Below, in pieces: positions 34,913 through 43,817 of a stretch of 53,889 nt of DNA; the stretch's first letter is position 1, and every line of letters begins with the position of its first letter. Below the pieces are notes generated by a model. The model saw nothing but the letters and a program-made list of their open reading frames with translations. It was not told the origin of the DNA and searched no databases. The stretch is from Sulfidibacterium sp036244975. GTDB lineage: Bacteria; Bacteroidota; Bacteroidia; Bacteroidales; F082. Location of the stretch: assembly GCA_036244975.1 (NCBI GenBank), contig BTTE01000009.1, positions 1-53,889 of the forward strand. Direction: 5' to 3'. The position numbers and the translations under genes are program-made.

Positions 34913-35221
34913 AAAGTTAATGATTCGTACAAAAGCGACAGATTCCGTATTGAAAATTATGGCGAAATAATTATTTGATATGCTAAAATTATTAATTTTA
35001 TAAACTTGAAAAATCCATGATAAGCATGTCTGGCACACAACCTGCCTGTCACCTCATGCGGAGGAAAAGAGGGTTGTAATATCATTCTGTTATGAACGTC
35101 TCAATGGACAACATTGGGTTCTGATAAATTATTATTACATTACAGTCAATAAGTTATGGAATTTTTATACGAAAATCCCGAAGGGATGCAAGATAAAAAC
35201 ACAGGCCGTAGTTTACGCAGG
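34913..35221. repeat. Direct repeat A, right copy (309 bp)
   Basis: Identical to 33919-34227. It is preceded by TTCGGCAAAGTTA plus an extra AAGTTA, i.e. a 6-base tandem duplication compared with the left copy. The shared TTCGGCAAAGTTA means that a second TAACTTTG box lies at 34906-34913 on the minus strand, pointing back toward the transposase gene. The hairpin set is also repeated (GGGCT-GAA-AGCCC at 35249-35261). Confidence 0.93.
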
Positions 35222-35650
35222 CCTGTGAAATAATAAGCTTCGACAAAAGGGCTGAAAGCCCGGCAGGTTAATGATTGGCTGAATATAATGAAATACTTAT
35301 GATTGAAATTAAATATACGAAAGAATGAAGAAGCATCCCGATGTGCAGGTAAGGCATTAGGCAAATCTCTATCTGCATGCCCCTTCGGGGAAAGCATGGA
35401 TGCCGGCACCGGTCTCAAGAGCTATCGGAAAAAATCATGGCGAAATAATGAGCGGACTAAAATCATTTTTTGGTATAATTGACATGAAAAATCCCGAAGG
35501 GATGTAAGGTAAAAACACAGGCCGTAGTTTACGCAGGCCTGTGAAATAATAAGCTTCGACAAAAGGGCTGAAAGCCCGGAAGGTTTATGATAAATTGATG
35601 AATACAATACAGTTTTGCAAAATTATTTTAATTTGAAAAGAGTAACATCC
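35222..35650. repeat. Rest of the repeat island with a third, degenerate copy
   Basis: 35487-35585 is about 96 percent identical to 35171-35269 (offset 316), with four differences. Before it, 35437-35460 resembles the start of repeat A (ATGGCGAAATAAT ... CTAAAAT) but the ~200 bases between are missing. The stretch between the copies holds CCCCTTCGGGG (about 35381-35391) and GC-rich palindromes. Minus-strand frames across this region translate repeat sequence and are not genes. Confidence 0.7.
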
Positions 35651-36553
35651 ATGATATCACCTCCCTCCCTGAAAAAAGGAGATGCCATCGGTCTGGTGGC
35701 GCCGGCACGAAGAATTAGTGAACAAGAGCTGGCCAATGCTGTGGAAATCATTGAAAGCCGGGGATACAAAGTGGTCGAAGGTGAGTATCTTTTTGCTTCG
35801 GGAAACCAATTTGCAGGAACCGATGAAGAACGGACTGCAGATTTTCAGCAAATGATAGAAAATCCGGAGATAAAAGCCGTTTTTGCCGTCCGGGGCGGTT
35901 ATGGCAGCGTGCGCATTGTGGACAAGGTAGATTTTCGTCCGTTGTTGAAAAATCCCAAGTGGCTGGCGGGTTATAGCGATTTTACGGTATTTCATAACCA
36001 TTTGGTAAACTTGGGTTTACAAAGCCTGCATGCCACCATGCCGCTGAATTTTGAGGGCAATACAGCGGAAGCACTTGACTCGCTTTTTTGGACACTGGAA
36101 GGAAAGAAACCACATTACCAATTTGCTACGCATCGGCTTAACCGGGAAGGAAAAGCGTTTGGGATACTGGTGGGTGGAAACCTGTCGGTTTTGTACAGCC
36201 TTATTGGAAGTCGCTCATTTCCGGAAACAGCCGGAAAAATTCTGTTTCTCGAAGATTTGGATGAATATCTTTACCACATCGACCGTATGATGATGGCATT
36301 GAAACGGGCCGGCGTTTTCAAAAACCTTGCCGGACTAATCGTTGGCGGGATGACCGACATGCACGACAACGCCATTCCTTTCGGAAAAAACGCCGAAGAG
36401 ATTATCAGCGAAAGCGTGAAAGAATATGATTTTCCGGTAGCTTTTGGTTTTTCTGCCGGACATCAGCCCGACAACCGGACGCTGATTATGGGAGCAGAAG
36501 TGAAATTGGAAGTGGAAGAGGCCGGCTCGGAATTGATTTTTAGTAAAACATAA
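35651..36553 (+). CDS. LD-carboxypeptidase (peptidase family S66)
   Basis: 300 residues from the ATG at 35651; a TTG at 35615 would add 12 residues from repeat DNA. S66 marks: KKGDAIGLVAPAR, RGGYGSVRIVD, the nucleophile serine in GYSDFTVFHNH, the glutamate in LFLEDLDEYLYHIDRM and the histidine in FSAGHQPDNRTL. No signal peptide, so it should act in the cytoplasm, trimming D-Ala from tetrapeptides released from the wall during recycling, as LdcA does. Confidence 0.92.
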   Translation: MISPPSLKKGDAIGLVAPARRISEQELANAVEIIESRGYKVVEGEYLFASGNQFAGTDEERTADFQQMIENPEIKAVFAVRGGYGSVRIVDKVDFRPLLKNPKWLAGYSDFTVFHNHLVNLGLQSLHATMPLNFEGNTAEALDSLFWTLEGKKPHYQFATHRLNREGKAFGILVGGNLSVLYSLIGSRSFPETAGKILFLEDLDEYLYHIDRMMMALKRAGVFKNLAGLIVGGMTDMHDNAIPFGKNAEEIISESVKEYDFPVAFGFSAGHQPDNRTLIMGAEVKLEVEEAGSELIFSKT

Positions 36554-36561
36554 AAAGTATA

Positions 36562-36620
36562 CATCAAACATCAAACATCAAACATCAAACATCAAACATC
36601 CAAACATCCAAACATCCAAA
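36562..36620 (+). repeat. Tandem array 5 x CATCAAA + 3 x CATCCAAA before yraN
   Basis: Five perfect heptamers CATCAAA (36562-36596) run directly into three perfect octamers CATCCAAA (36597-36620), then CC and the ATG of yraN at 36623. The octamer is the heptamer with one C added. The array fills nearly the whole 69-base gap after the LD-carboxypeptidase stop, so changes in copy number would change the distance between any promoter or ribosome contact and the start codon. Confidence 0.93.
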
Positions 36621-36622
36621 CC

Positions 36623-36991
36623 ATGGCACGACACAACGAGTTGGGAAAAGAAGGAGAACAACAGGCTTTGCAAATGCTGAAAGCCAAAGGCTATACCATC
36701 CTGGAAACCAACTGGCGTAACTATAAAGTTGAGGTGGATATCATTGCCAGGGACAAAGATGAGCTGGTCATTGTGGAGGTGAAAACCCGCAGCACCGACT
36801 ATTTCGGCGACCCGGAAGAAGCTGTGGGTCCGGCAAAATCCCGCAATCTTATCCGTGCCGCCGAAGCCTACATCGAGCTGAATGATTTGGACACGGATGT
36901 CCGTTTCGACATTGTCTCCATCATTTTAAAAAACGGGAAAGCCGCTATCCGGCATATCGTAGATGCCTTTTATGCTGCTGATTTTCAGTAG
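36623..36991 (+). CDS. yraN: YraN / UPF0102 family nuclease-fold protein
   Basis: 122 residues. RHNELGKEGEQQALQMLKAKGY at the N terminus, then EVDIIARD (E37, D39) and IVEVKTRS (E52, K54), the PD-(D/E)xK nuclease core, and DVRFDIVSI at the end. Related to Holliday-junction resolvases; the cellular role is not firmly known. Start follows the tandem array. Confidence 0.92.
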   Translation: MARHNELGKEGEQQALQMLKAKGYTILETNWRNYKVEVDIIARDKDELVIVEVKTRSTDYFGDPEEAVGPAKSRNLIRAAEAYIELNDLDTDVRFDIVSIILKNGKAAIRHIVDAFYAADFQ

Positions 36992-37137
36992 AAATGGTGG
37001 ACGTTGGTGATTGAATTTACCGTAGAGATAAATTGTTAGATAAAATTACTTCAATGAAAAACAGCAACTTCATACTTAGTCAAAAAACTGGTTATAAAAT
37101 CATTGAAAAACAAATATCTTATTCTGAATTCCCCGCT

Positions 37138-37160
37138 GGCGCGCGAATGTTTCGCGTGCC
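37138..37160. repeat. 10-bp hairpin between yraN and valS
   Basis: GGCGCGCGAA / TTCGCGTGCC (one wobble pair) around TGT. It lies 8 bases after the valS stop (reading minus) and may aid termination of valS, though no T-run follows; it also resembles a dispersed GC-rich repeat. Confidence 0.55.
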
Positions 37161-37168
37161 GTATCTGT

Positions 37169-39796
37169 TTACTTCAACCCTTTCAACTGCCCTTCCAACA
37201 CTTGAATCCTTGCTTCGGCATCAGCCTGTTTCTGCCGTTCTTTTCCCACCACGGCAGCCGGGGCATTGTTCACAAAACGTTCGTTGGACAGTTTTTTCTG
37301 AACCGAGTTCAGGAAACCGCGGGTATAATTCAGCTCCTCTTCTATTTTTTTGATTTCAGTCTCCACATCCACACTTTCGCTCAACGACACGTAGTATTCC
37401 CGCGAACCCACCGTGAAGACAACCACCCCATCCGGTTTTTCCGATACGGTTTCGATGGACGAAAGATTACCGAGTTTTGAAACCACCGGATAAAATTTAC
37501 AGCCGGCATTTTCGCCTTTACGCACTTTCAGTTCCAGAGGCTCCTTGTTGGCTATATTTTTCTCTTTCCGCAGGTTACGGATGCCGATAATGATTTGTGC
37601 TGCCCGCTCAAAAGCCTGCAGGTTTTTCTCATCAAAAGGTTGTAACACCGGCATGGACGCCACAATAATGTCGTCGCCTTCTTCACGGTCGCGCAGTAAA
37701 TGCCAGATTTCTTCCGTGATAAACGGCATAAACGGATGCAACATTTTCATGAGTTTTTCAAACAGCATAATAGTTTTTTCGTAAGTAACAGCATCAATAG
37801 GTTGCTGGTAAGCCGGTTTTACCATTTCGAGATACCAGCTACAGAAACTGTCCCAAATCAGCTTATAAGTTGCCATTAGCGCCTCCGAAATGCGGTAATC
37901 TTTAAAAGACTTTTCAATGCCGGCCAGCGTTTCGTTCAGTTTGTCCTCAAACCAGGCAATGGCCAATCGGCTGTATTCAGGTGTTTCCAAAGAGGCATCC
38001 GGTGTCCAGCCTTTCATTAGCCGCAACGCATTCCAGATTTTGTTGCTGAAATTCCGCCCCTGCTCGCACAAAGCTTCATCAAAAGGCAGGTCGTTGCCGG
38101 CAGGAGCCGTCAGCAGCATGCCTACGCGCACCCCGTCGGCGCCATATTTTTTAATCAGTTCCAGCGGGTCGGGTGAGTTACCCAGTGTTTTCGACATTTT
38201 CCGGCCGATTTTATCACGGACAATACCCGTAAAATAGACATTTTTAAAAGGAACCTTTTTTCGGAATTCCAGTCCGGCCATAATCATGCGCGCCACCCAA
38301 AAAAAGATGATATCCGGTCCCGTTACCAAATCGTTAGTAGGGTAGTAGTAGTTGATTTCTTCATTATCCGGGAACCGGATGCCGTCGAATACCGAAACAG
38401 GCCACAGCCACGACGAAAACCAGGTATCCATTACATCTTCATCCTGCTTCAAATCAGCAAGTTTAATGTCGGGTAAATCAAACTTCCGATGGACTTTCTC
38501 CAGCGCTTTTTCCGCCGTTTTGGCCACCACAAATTCGCTATTGGGCAAATAAAAAACCGGAATGCGCTGTCCCCACCAAAGCTGCCGAGAGATGTTCCAG
38601 TCGCGCACATTTTCCATCCAGTGGCGGTAAGTATTTTTGAACTTGGACGGGTGAAACTTAATTTCATTTTTTTCCACTACTTCCAGTGCCGGTTTTGCCA
38701 TTTCCGACATTTTCAAAAACCACTGCATCGAGAGTTTTGGCTCAATGACGGCATCGGTACGTTCCGAAAAACCTACGCTGTTCACGTAATCTTCTGTTTT
38801 TACCAGATTACCGGCAGCTTCTAAGTCTTTTATAATTTCTTTACGTACCGCAAACCGATCTTTACCCGCGTAGAGCTGCGCCCTTTCGCTCAATGTGCCG
38901 TCATCGTTAAAAATATCGATACTCTCCAGCTTGTGTTTTATCCCGATTTCGTAGTCATGAATGTCGTGTGCCGGCGTAATTTTCAGGGCGCCTGTCCCGA
39001 ATTCGCGATCTACATATTCGTCGGCAATCACCGGTACGGGCCGGTTCACCAGCGGCACGATCACTTTTTTCCCCACAAATGACCGGAACCGCTCATCCTC
39101 AGGATGCACACAAACGGCAGTATCGCCCAAAATAGTTTCCGGACGTGTGGTGGCAATGGTCAGATAATGACCGGCTTCGCTTTCCACCTCGTAACGCAAA
39201 TAATAGAGTTTCGACTGTACCTCTTTGTGGATGACCTCTTCGTCCGAAACAGCCGTCTGTGCCTGCGGGTCCCAGTTCACCATGCGCACGCCGCGGTAAA
39301 TTAATCCTTTTTCATACAAATCGATAAACGTGTCAATCACTGATTCGTACAGCGCCTCGTCCATGGTAAACCGCGTCCGGTCCCAGTCGCACGAAGCCCC
39401 CAGCTTTTTCAGTTGTTCCAGGATAATGCCGCCGTGTTTTTCCTTCCATTCCCAGGCATGCGCCATAAATTCCCCGCGCGTCAGGTTGTCTTTGTCGATG
39501 CCCTGCTGTTTCAGCTTGTTCACCACCTTGGCCTCCGTGGCGATGGACGCATGGTCGGTTCCCGGCACCCAGCATGCATTTTTTCCCTGCATCCGGGCAC
39601 GGCGCACCAGCACATCCTGCAGCGTATTGTTCAGCATGTGTCCCATGTGCAGCACCCCCGTAACGTTCGGCGGCGGAATCACCACCGTATAAGGTTCACG
39701 CCCGTCCGGCTCCGAATGAAAATATTTCTTCTCTAACCAATACGCATACCACTTATCTTCAGTGGTTGCCGGATTATATTTGCTGGGAATTTCCAT
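37169..39796 (-). CDS. valS: Valyl-tRNA synthetase
   Basis: 875 residues from the ATG at 39796 (MEIPSKYNPATTEDKWY). The frame stays open for 70 more codons upstream, but those residues are unlike any synthetase and lie across the promoter; an ATG at 39811 would add only five residues. Class I motifs HMGH (50-53) and KMSKT (in GRKMSKTLGNSPDPLEL), the editing CP1 domain (TTRPETILGDTAVCVHPED), and a C-terminal coiled-coil arm (VETEIKKIEEELNYTRGF ... NAPAAVVGKERQKQAD) typical of ValS. Confidence 0.96.
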   Translation of the reverse strand: MEIPSKYNPATTEDKWYAYWLEKKYFHSEPDGREPYTVVIPPPNVTGVLHMGHMLNNTLQDVLVRRARMQGKNACWVPGTDHASIATEAKVVNKLKQQGIDKDNLTRGEFMAHAWEWKEKHGGIILEQLKKLGASCDWDRTRFTMDEALYESVIDTFIDLYEKGLIYRGVRMVNWDPQAQTAVSDEEVIHKEVQSKLYYLRYEVESEAGHYLTIATTRPETILGDTAVCVHPEDERFRSFVGKKVIVPLVNRPVPVIADEYVDREFGTGALKITPAHDIHDYEIGIKHKLESIDIFNDDGTLSERAQLYAGKDRFAVRKEIIKDLEAAGNLVKTEDYVNSVGFSERTDAVIEPKLSMQWFLKMSEMAKPALEVVEKNEIKFHPSKFKNTYRHWMENVRDWNISRQLWWGQRIPVFYLPNSEFVVAKTAEKALEKVHRKFDLPDIKLADLKQDEDVMDTWFSSWLWPVSVFDGIRFPDNEEINYYYPTNDLVTGPDIIFFWVARMIMAGLEFRKKVPFKNVYFTGIVRDKIGRKMSKTLGNSPDPLELIKKYGADGVRVGMLLTAPAGNDLPFDEALCEQGRNFSNKIWNALRLMKGWTPDASLETPEYSRLAIAWFEDKLNETLAGIEKSFKDYRISEALMATYKLIWDSFCSWYLEMVKPAYQQPIDAVTYEKTIMLFEKLMKMLHPFMPFITEEIWHLLRDREEGDDIIVASMPVLQPFDEKNLQAFERAAQIIIGIRNLRKEKNIANKEPLELKVRKGENAGCKFYPVVSKLGNLSSIETVSEKPDGVVVFTVGSREYYVSLSESVDVETEIKKIEEELNYTRGFLNSVQKKLSNERFVNNAPAAVVGKERQKQADAEARIQVLEGQLKGLK

Positions 39797-39824
39797 CTGT
39801 TTAAGTACCATTTTATTGAAGGTG

Positions 39825-39832
39825 CAAAAGTA
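39825..39832 (-). promoter_or_regulatory. -7 box of valS
   Basis: Minus-strand TACTTTTG followed by GCACC, 28 bases before the ATG at 39796. Same 12-base string as in front of rplM and mmdA. No TTTG at -33. Confidence 0.65.
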
Positions 39833-40144
39833 TAAAAAATTACACAGTGGGTGGGTTGTTTTTGGGCAGCCCCCAACACTTTCGGGGCTTCTATCCCTGC
39901 TGCAGGGGAACGATGAATAAAAGAATGATGATGAAAAAATATAGTTACGCTCATTCGGTTTTCCCGTCATAGCCATAACACAAGCAATCCGAATGTAAAA
40001 GAGCATAGTGATTTAAAATCCACAGGTTAAAAAGAGCTGACCGTTTTCATTTTAGTCTTATGGACAATGGTCAAATGGCTATCATGTACCTGAGGACATT
40101 TGAGTTTTCTGATTTTTCCCCATTCACTATTTCCCCCCTTTTCC
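39833..40144. other. Intergenic region between valS and sppA
   Basis: No gene seen. Two palindromes lie near the valS end: AGCCCC / GGGGCT (39868-39889) and CCCTGC-T-GCAGGG (39895-39907). The rest is unstructured AT-rich sequence. Confidence 0.5.
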
Positions 40145-41917
40145 TTATTCAATCTTCATCACATACGGCAAGCGTGCCTGAACGCCTTTCATCTGGCTGA
40201 AGGTTTGTATCCCGGAAAGGTAAGGCTCAAATACTTGCAGTTTGTTGGCCAGAATTCTGCTTTGTACTTTGCCGCTAAACTCTTCCATCAGTTCTTGCAG
40301 GAACTCTTTGCGTTTGGGATAATTGATGATGCGGTAGTTTTTGCCCAGTTTGGCTTTTTTTGCAGCATAGGCAATGGCATCCTGCAATCCACCGAGGCTG
40401 TCCACCAATCCCAGTTTCAGCCCTTCGCTGCCTGCCCATACATGGCCGCGGGCAATGCTGTCCACAAAGCTTTTGCGCAAGTGTCGCGTGCGCGCGACAA
40501 GGGTCACAAAATTCTTATAAATCCTGGTAATACCGGCATTGAGTTTCTGTTTCTGCAACGGGCTCATAGGCGCCATTATATCTACAAAATCGGCATTTTT
40601 GTTGGTCATAACCTTATCGAAGGTAATACCCAGCTTTTTGTTCATAAATCCCTGAAAATCGGGAATGATGCCAAACACGCCGATGGAACCGGTGATGGTG
40701 GTGGGTTGTGCAAAAATGTAACTGGCATCGGTGGAAATCCAGTAGCCGCCCGAAGCGGCCACATTGCCCATGGAAACAATGAAAGGTTTGGCTTTTTTGG
40801 CCAGCGCCACCTCGCGGCGGATGATATCGGAAGCCTGCGCATCACCTCCGGGCGAATTGACACGCATCACAATGGCTTTCACATGTTTGTTGGTACGGGC
40901 TTCCCGAATGGCTTCTGCCAGCGTGGCCGAGCCAATGATGTTGTTGTTTCTACTCTTGCCCTTGCTGATATCGCCCAGTGCATAGATGACTGCAATACTG
41001 TTGCGGCTTATCCTTTCTTTTTTCTTTTCCGGTTGAACGTTGTCATATTGGGCAAACTCCATGTAATCAGGTTTGGTTCCCACCCGTTTTTTGATGGAAT
41101 CCAAAACCATATCGCGGTAAGCAATGCCGTCGATAAAATGGTGTTTCAAGGCCTGTTCTGCGTCGGAAAGCGTCAGGTTGTCGGCCAGTTTGTTCATTTC
41201 GGCAACGGAAACATGGCGATTTTCGGACAGTGCGGCGAGCATATTTCCCCAGATGCTTTGTAGCAGCGCTTTGGTCTGCTGGCGGTTGGCAGCACTCATT
41301 TTGTCGAGAAGCAGCGGTTCCACAGCGCTCTTGTACTTGTTGTCAGGCCCGCGGATGACCTGGGCTTTGATGTCTAATTTGTCCAGCAGATTTTTCAAAA
41401 ACATTACCTGAGCACTCAGCCCTTTGAAAAGTACCACACCTTCCGGATTCAGATAGATTTTGTTGGAAAGGCTGGCAAGATAATAAGCTTTCTGGTCGTA
41501 ATTGTTGGCATAGCTGACAATAAACTTGCCTGATTTCTTAAAGTCTTTCAGCTTGTTGTAAATCTCTTCGGTGGTGGCAATGCCTGCCGGAACGGACCCC
41601 ATGTCGAGGAAAATTCCATCCACGTTTGGGTCTTTAGCTGCTTTGCCAATGTCTTTTAAAATATCATTTAGTCCCAGCGATCTGTTGGGTTTCATGGTGT
41701 TGAAATCAAAATTTTCGAAAGGGTTTTGCGGCGTACGGTCGCGGATAGTAGCTTTCCACGCAATGTGCAAAACGGTATGTGGTTTGGTTTTTATACTTTG
41801 TTTTTGCGCCATGCTCGAAATGGAAGCAACCATTCCGGCAAAGAGGAGCAGAATTAAAATTAAGGTGAGTACGGTGCCTGCAAAGGAGGCAAACATAAAT
41901 TTCAAGAACTGTTTCAT
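40145..41917 (-). CDS. sppA: Signal peptide peptidase SppA (67K type)
   Basis: 590 residues with an N-terminal membrane helix (about 11-35) and two tandem SppA domains, as in the E. coli long form. The general-base lysine is K196 in NKYKSAVEPL in the first half and the nucleophile serine S389 in NVAASGGYW in the second, the expected split. It degrades cleaved signal peptides in the membrane. An imperfect -7 box (TAATATTG) precedes it. Confidence 0.94.
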   Translation of the reverse strand: MKQFLKFMFASFAGTVLTLILILLLFAGMVASISSMAQKQSIKTKPHTVLHIAWKATIRDRTPQNPFENFDFNTMKPNRSLGLNDILKDIGKAAKDPNVDGIFLDMGSVPAGIATTEEIYNKLKDFKKSGKFIVSYANNYDQKAYYLASLSNKIYLNPEGVVLFKGLSAQVMFLKNLLDKLDIKAQVIRGPDNKYKSAVEPLLLDKMSAANRQQTKALLQSIWGNMLAALSENRHVSVAEMNKLADNLTLSDAEQALKHHFIDGIAYRDMVLDSIKKRVGTKPDYMEFAQYDNVQPEKKKERISRNSIAVIYALGDISKGKSRNNNIIGSATLAEAIREARTNKHVKAIVMRVNSPGGDAQASDIIRREVALAKKAKPFIVSMGNVAASGGYWISTDASYIFAQPTTITGSIGVFGIIPDFQGFMNKKLGITFDKVMTNKNADFVDIMAPMSPLQKQKLNAGITRIYKNFVTLVARTRHLRKSFVDSIARGHVWAGSEGLKLGLVDSLGGLQDAIAYAAKKAKLGKNYRIINYPKRKEFLQELMEEFSGKVQSRILANKLQVFEPYLSGIQTFSQMKGVQARLPYVMKIE

Positions 41918-42024
41918 AACGATAGGATTAATTGATTTGTTTCGATTACAATATTAACAATAAAGTGTGTAAAATTAATTGCAAATGCCGGGAATCATTA
42001 AAAAAAAGATTTCAACTTTAAATC

Positions 42025-42786
42025 ATGATAAAACCTGCTATGCCCCGCCTGTTCAGGATAACGCACAAGAAGCGCTATTGGCTTGTTTTACTGATGTTTG
42101 TGGCGGGTGGAGGAGGCATTTTTTCGGAAGAAAGTGTCGGGTATGATCCCTTTCTTTCCATAGGGTTTACGGGGCGTCAGCCGCTGATGGTTCGTTTGCA
42201 GCAGAAGGATTTTGTTGTTTTCCGCCCGATTGATTACTTCGTTTTGCGTAAAACGAAAGTTAAAACACCTCTTCCCAAACAAAAAACGCTACTTTCCATC
42301 ATGGGGCAGGGAAAATTAAAAGCTTCGGCGCTGGCAGCGTTTTTACACCAAAACAATAACGGGATTTCAATCGCGGAAGCCTATAAAATTGCAAAAATCT
42401 ACATTGAAGAATCCAATGCCGAAGGTGTCAATTCCGATATTGCTTTTTCGCAAATGTGTCTCGAAACGGGATTCCTGCGCTATAGCGGTACGGTTTTGCC
42501 CGGACAGAACAATTTCGGCGGCCTTGGCGTGCTCAACAGAAAGACCAAAGGATTTTCTTTCCGTGACATCAGGCTGGGCATCCGTGCCCAGATTCAGCAC
42601 TTGAAAGCGTATGCTTCGCTCGGTAAACTGCATCACGACATCGTGGATCCCCGGTTCCGGTTTATAAAGCGCGGTAGCATAAAAGATGTGGATGCCCTCG
42701 CCGGGAAATGGGCTGCCGACAAACGCTACGGCAAAAAGATCCGTTATCTCCTCAGCCGGATGTATCATGAAAAAGTAAAAATATAA
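42025..42786 (+). CDS. Glucosaminidase-domain protein (peptidoglycan hydrolase)
   Basis: 253 residues. An N-terminal membrane/signal helix after a basic tail (RITHKKRYWLVLLMFVAGGGGI, about 12-33), a spacer, and a C-terminal GH73-like domain (about 115-250): YIEESNAEGVNSDIAFSQMCLETGFLRYSG with the candidate catalytic Glu in CLETGF, then NNFGGLG and a C-terminal YHEKVKI. Such proteins cleave GlcNAc-MurNAc bonds in the periplasm. It stops 5 bases before the convergent ATPase remnant, with no terminator. Confidence 0.85.
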   Translation: MIKPAMPRLFRITHKKRYWLVLLMFVAGGGGIFSEESVGYDPFLSIGFTGRQPLMVRLQQKDFVVFRPIDYFVLRKTKVKTPLPKQKTLLSIMGQGKLKASALAAFLHQNNNGISIAEAYKIAKIYIEESNAEGVNSDIAFSQMCLETGFLRYSGTVLPGQNNFGGLGVLNRKTKGFSFRDIRLGIRAQIQHLKAYASLGKLHHDIVDPRFRFIKRGSIKDVDALAGKWAADKRYGKKIRYLLSRMYHEKVKI

Positions 42787-42791
42787 ACGTA

Positions 42792-43763
42792 TTATTTCAG
42801 TAAATAAAGATTCCCGGGGCTGATAACCTTGTAATCCACAACATGATATTTGTCTGCAAATGTTACCGGTATTTTCGACTTTCTTCCGGTATTCCATTTG
42901 AATTCCCATGCCGTAATTTTCCCATCCGATTCTTCCACCAAATCAATCTCAGCACCATCGTAAGTCTTCCAGAAGTAGAAATTCGAAAAAAGCCGGTTGT
43001 TGCTGTTGGCTTTTAATATTTCCGCCACGCAAAAATTCTCCCAGATAGCTCCGGCGTCGGATCTGTCGGCCATCCCTGCAAAGTTGTTTAGAATAGCATT
43101 GCGAATGCCCGTGTCATAAAAAAAATATTTCTGACGTTTGCGCAATTCATTTCTGAGGTTTCCGCTAAAAGAACCAAGTCTGAAAATGATAAAACTTTTT
43201 TCCAGTAAATCCAGATAACGAACTACTGTCTGTTTTGAAATCCCCACCAGCGCTGCCAATTCCTGATAGGAAACCAGGTTTCCAACCTGCAAAGATATGG
43301 CCTTCAGTAATTTTCGTAAGACATCAGGATTTCTTAGTTGCTCGAAGCGAAAAATATCTTTAAACAGATAGTCATTGCTTAAAGCAAGAAGTTTTGCTCT
43401 TTTATCTTTTGTGCTCAGGTCAACAACGCCGGGATAAGAACCATAGAGGAGATAATCTTCAAGATTTTCGAGAAAATACTGCCATCCTTTTCCTGTGCTA
43501 ATTTCATGAATAGAAAGTGGAAATAACCCGAGACTAATGTTACGGCCTGTGAGTGGTTCGCCGGTTTTACTGGACAGTTCAAAACTACTGGAGCCTGTGG
43601 CTATCATGTGTATTTTGTTCTTTTTGTCGTCATACAACAATTTCAGAATTTTTCCGATTTCCGGTATCGTCTGTGCTTCGTCAAAAGCAATAATTTCTTT
43701 TTCATCGAAAAGCGCCCTGATTTTTGGAATGTTCATCTCGTGTAAAGCATCGTAAACAAGCAA
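42792..43763 (-). pseudogene. AAA_14/DUF4143-type ATPase, 5'-truncated
   Basis: The frame starts only just before Walker B (EIIAFDEAQTIPEIG) and continues through sensor 1 (HMIATGSSSFELSS), the winged-helix part (SYQELAALVGISKQTVVRYLDLLEKSFIIFRL) and the DUF4143 nuclease-like end (GAIWENFCVAEILKANSNN..., DGAEIDLVEESDGKITAWEFKW). Intact members carry 50-70 residues more at the N terminus with a GxRRxGKT-type Walker A; here an in-frame TAA lies 9 bases before the TTG at 43763 and no P-loop is present. An ATG at 43736 is the first methionine. It cannot bind ATP normally and is best read as a beheaded remnant. Confidence 0.75.
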
Positions 43764-43817
43764 GTTTAGTTATGTTTTTAAGCTGAAAGAAGTAAGTTTA
43801 TGATGTCACATCCACCC

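Noticed and set aside
33919..35221. Composite transposon or integrative element bounded by the 309-bp repeats
   Set aside because: The repeats contain no transposase or terminal inverted repeats and the interior has no cargo; a local duplication around a Y1 element explains it better.
35146..35607. Two minus-strand reading frames (90 and 61 codons) in the repeat island
   Set aside because: Both translate the hairpin repeats themselves and share the same short peptide in each copy; no start signal or family resemblance. They are repeat translations.
36562..36620. Possible CRISPR array
   Set aside because: Units are 7-8 bases in direct tandem with no spacers and no cas genes nearby; it is a simple tandem repeat.
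39797..40006. N-terminal extension of ValS by 70 residues
   Set aside because: It would cross the valS -7 box and palindromes, and its residues are unlike any synthetase; the ATG at 39796 gives the normal N terminus.
40100..41263. Long plus-strand frame (387 codons) opposite sppA
   Set aside because: Antisense shadow of a well-supported gene; no recognisable protein.
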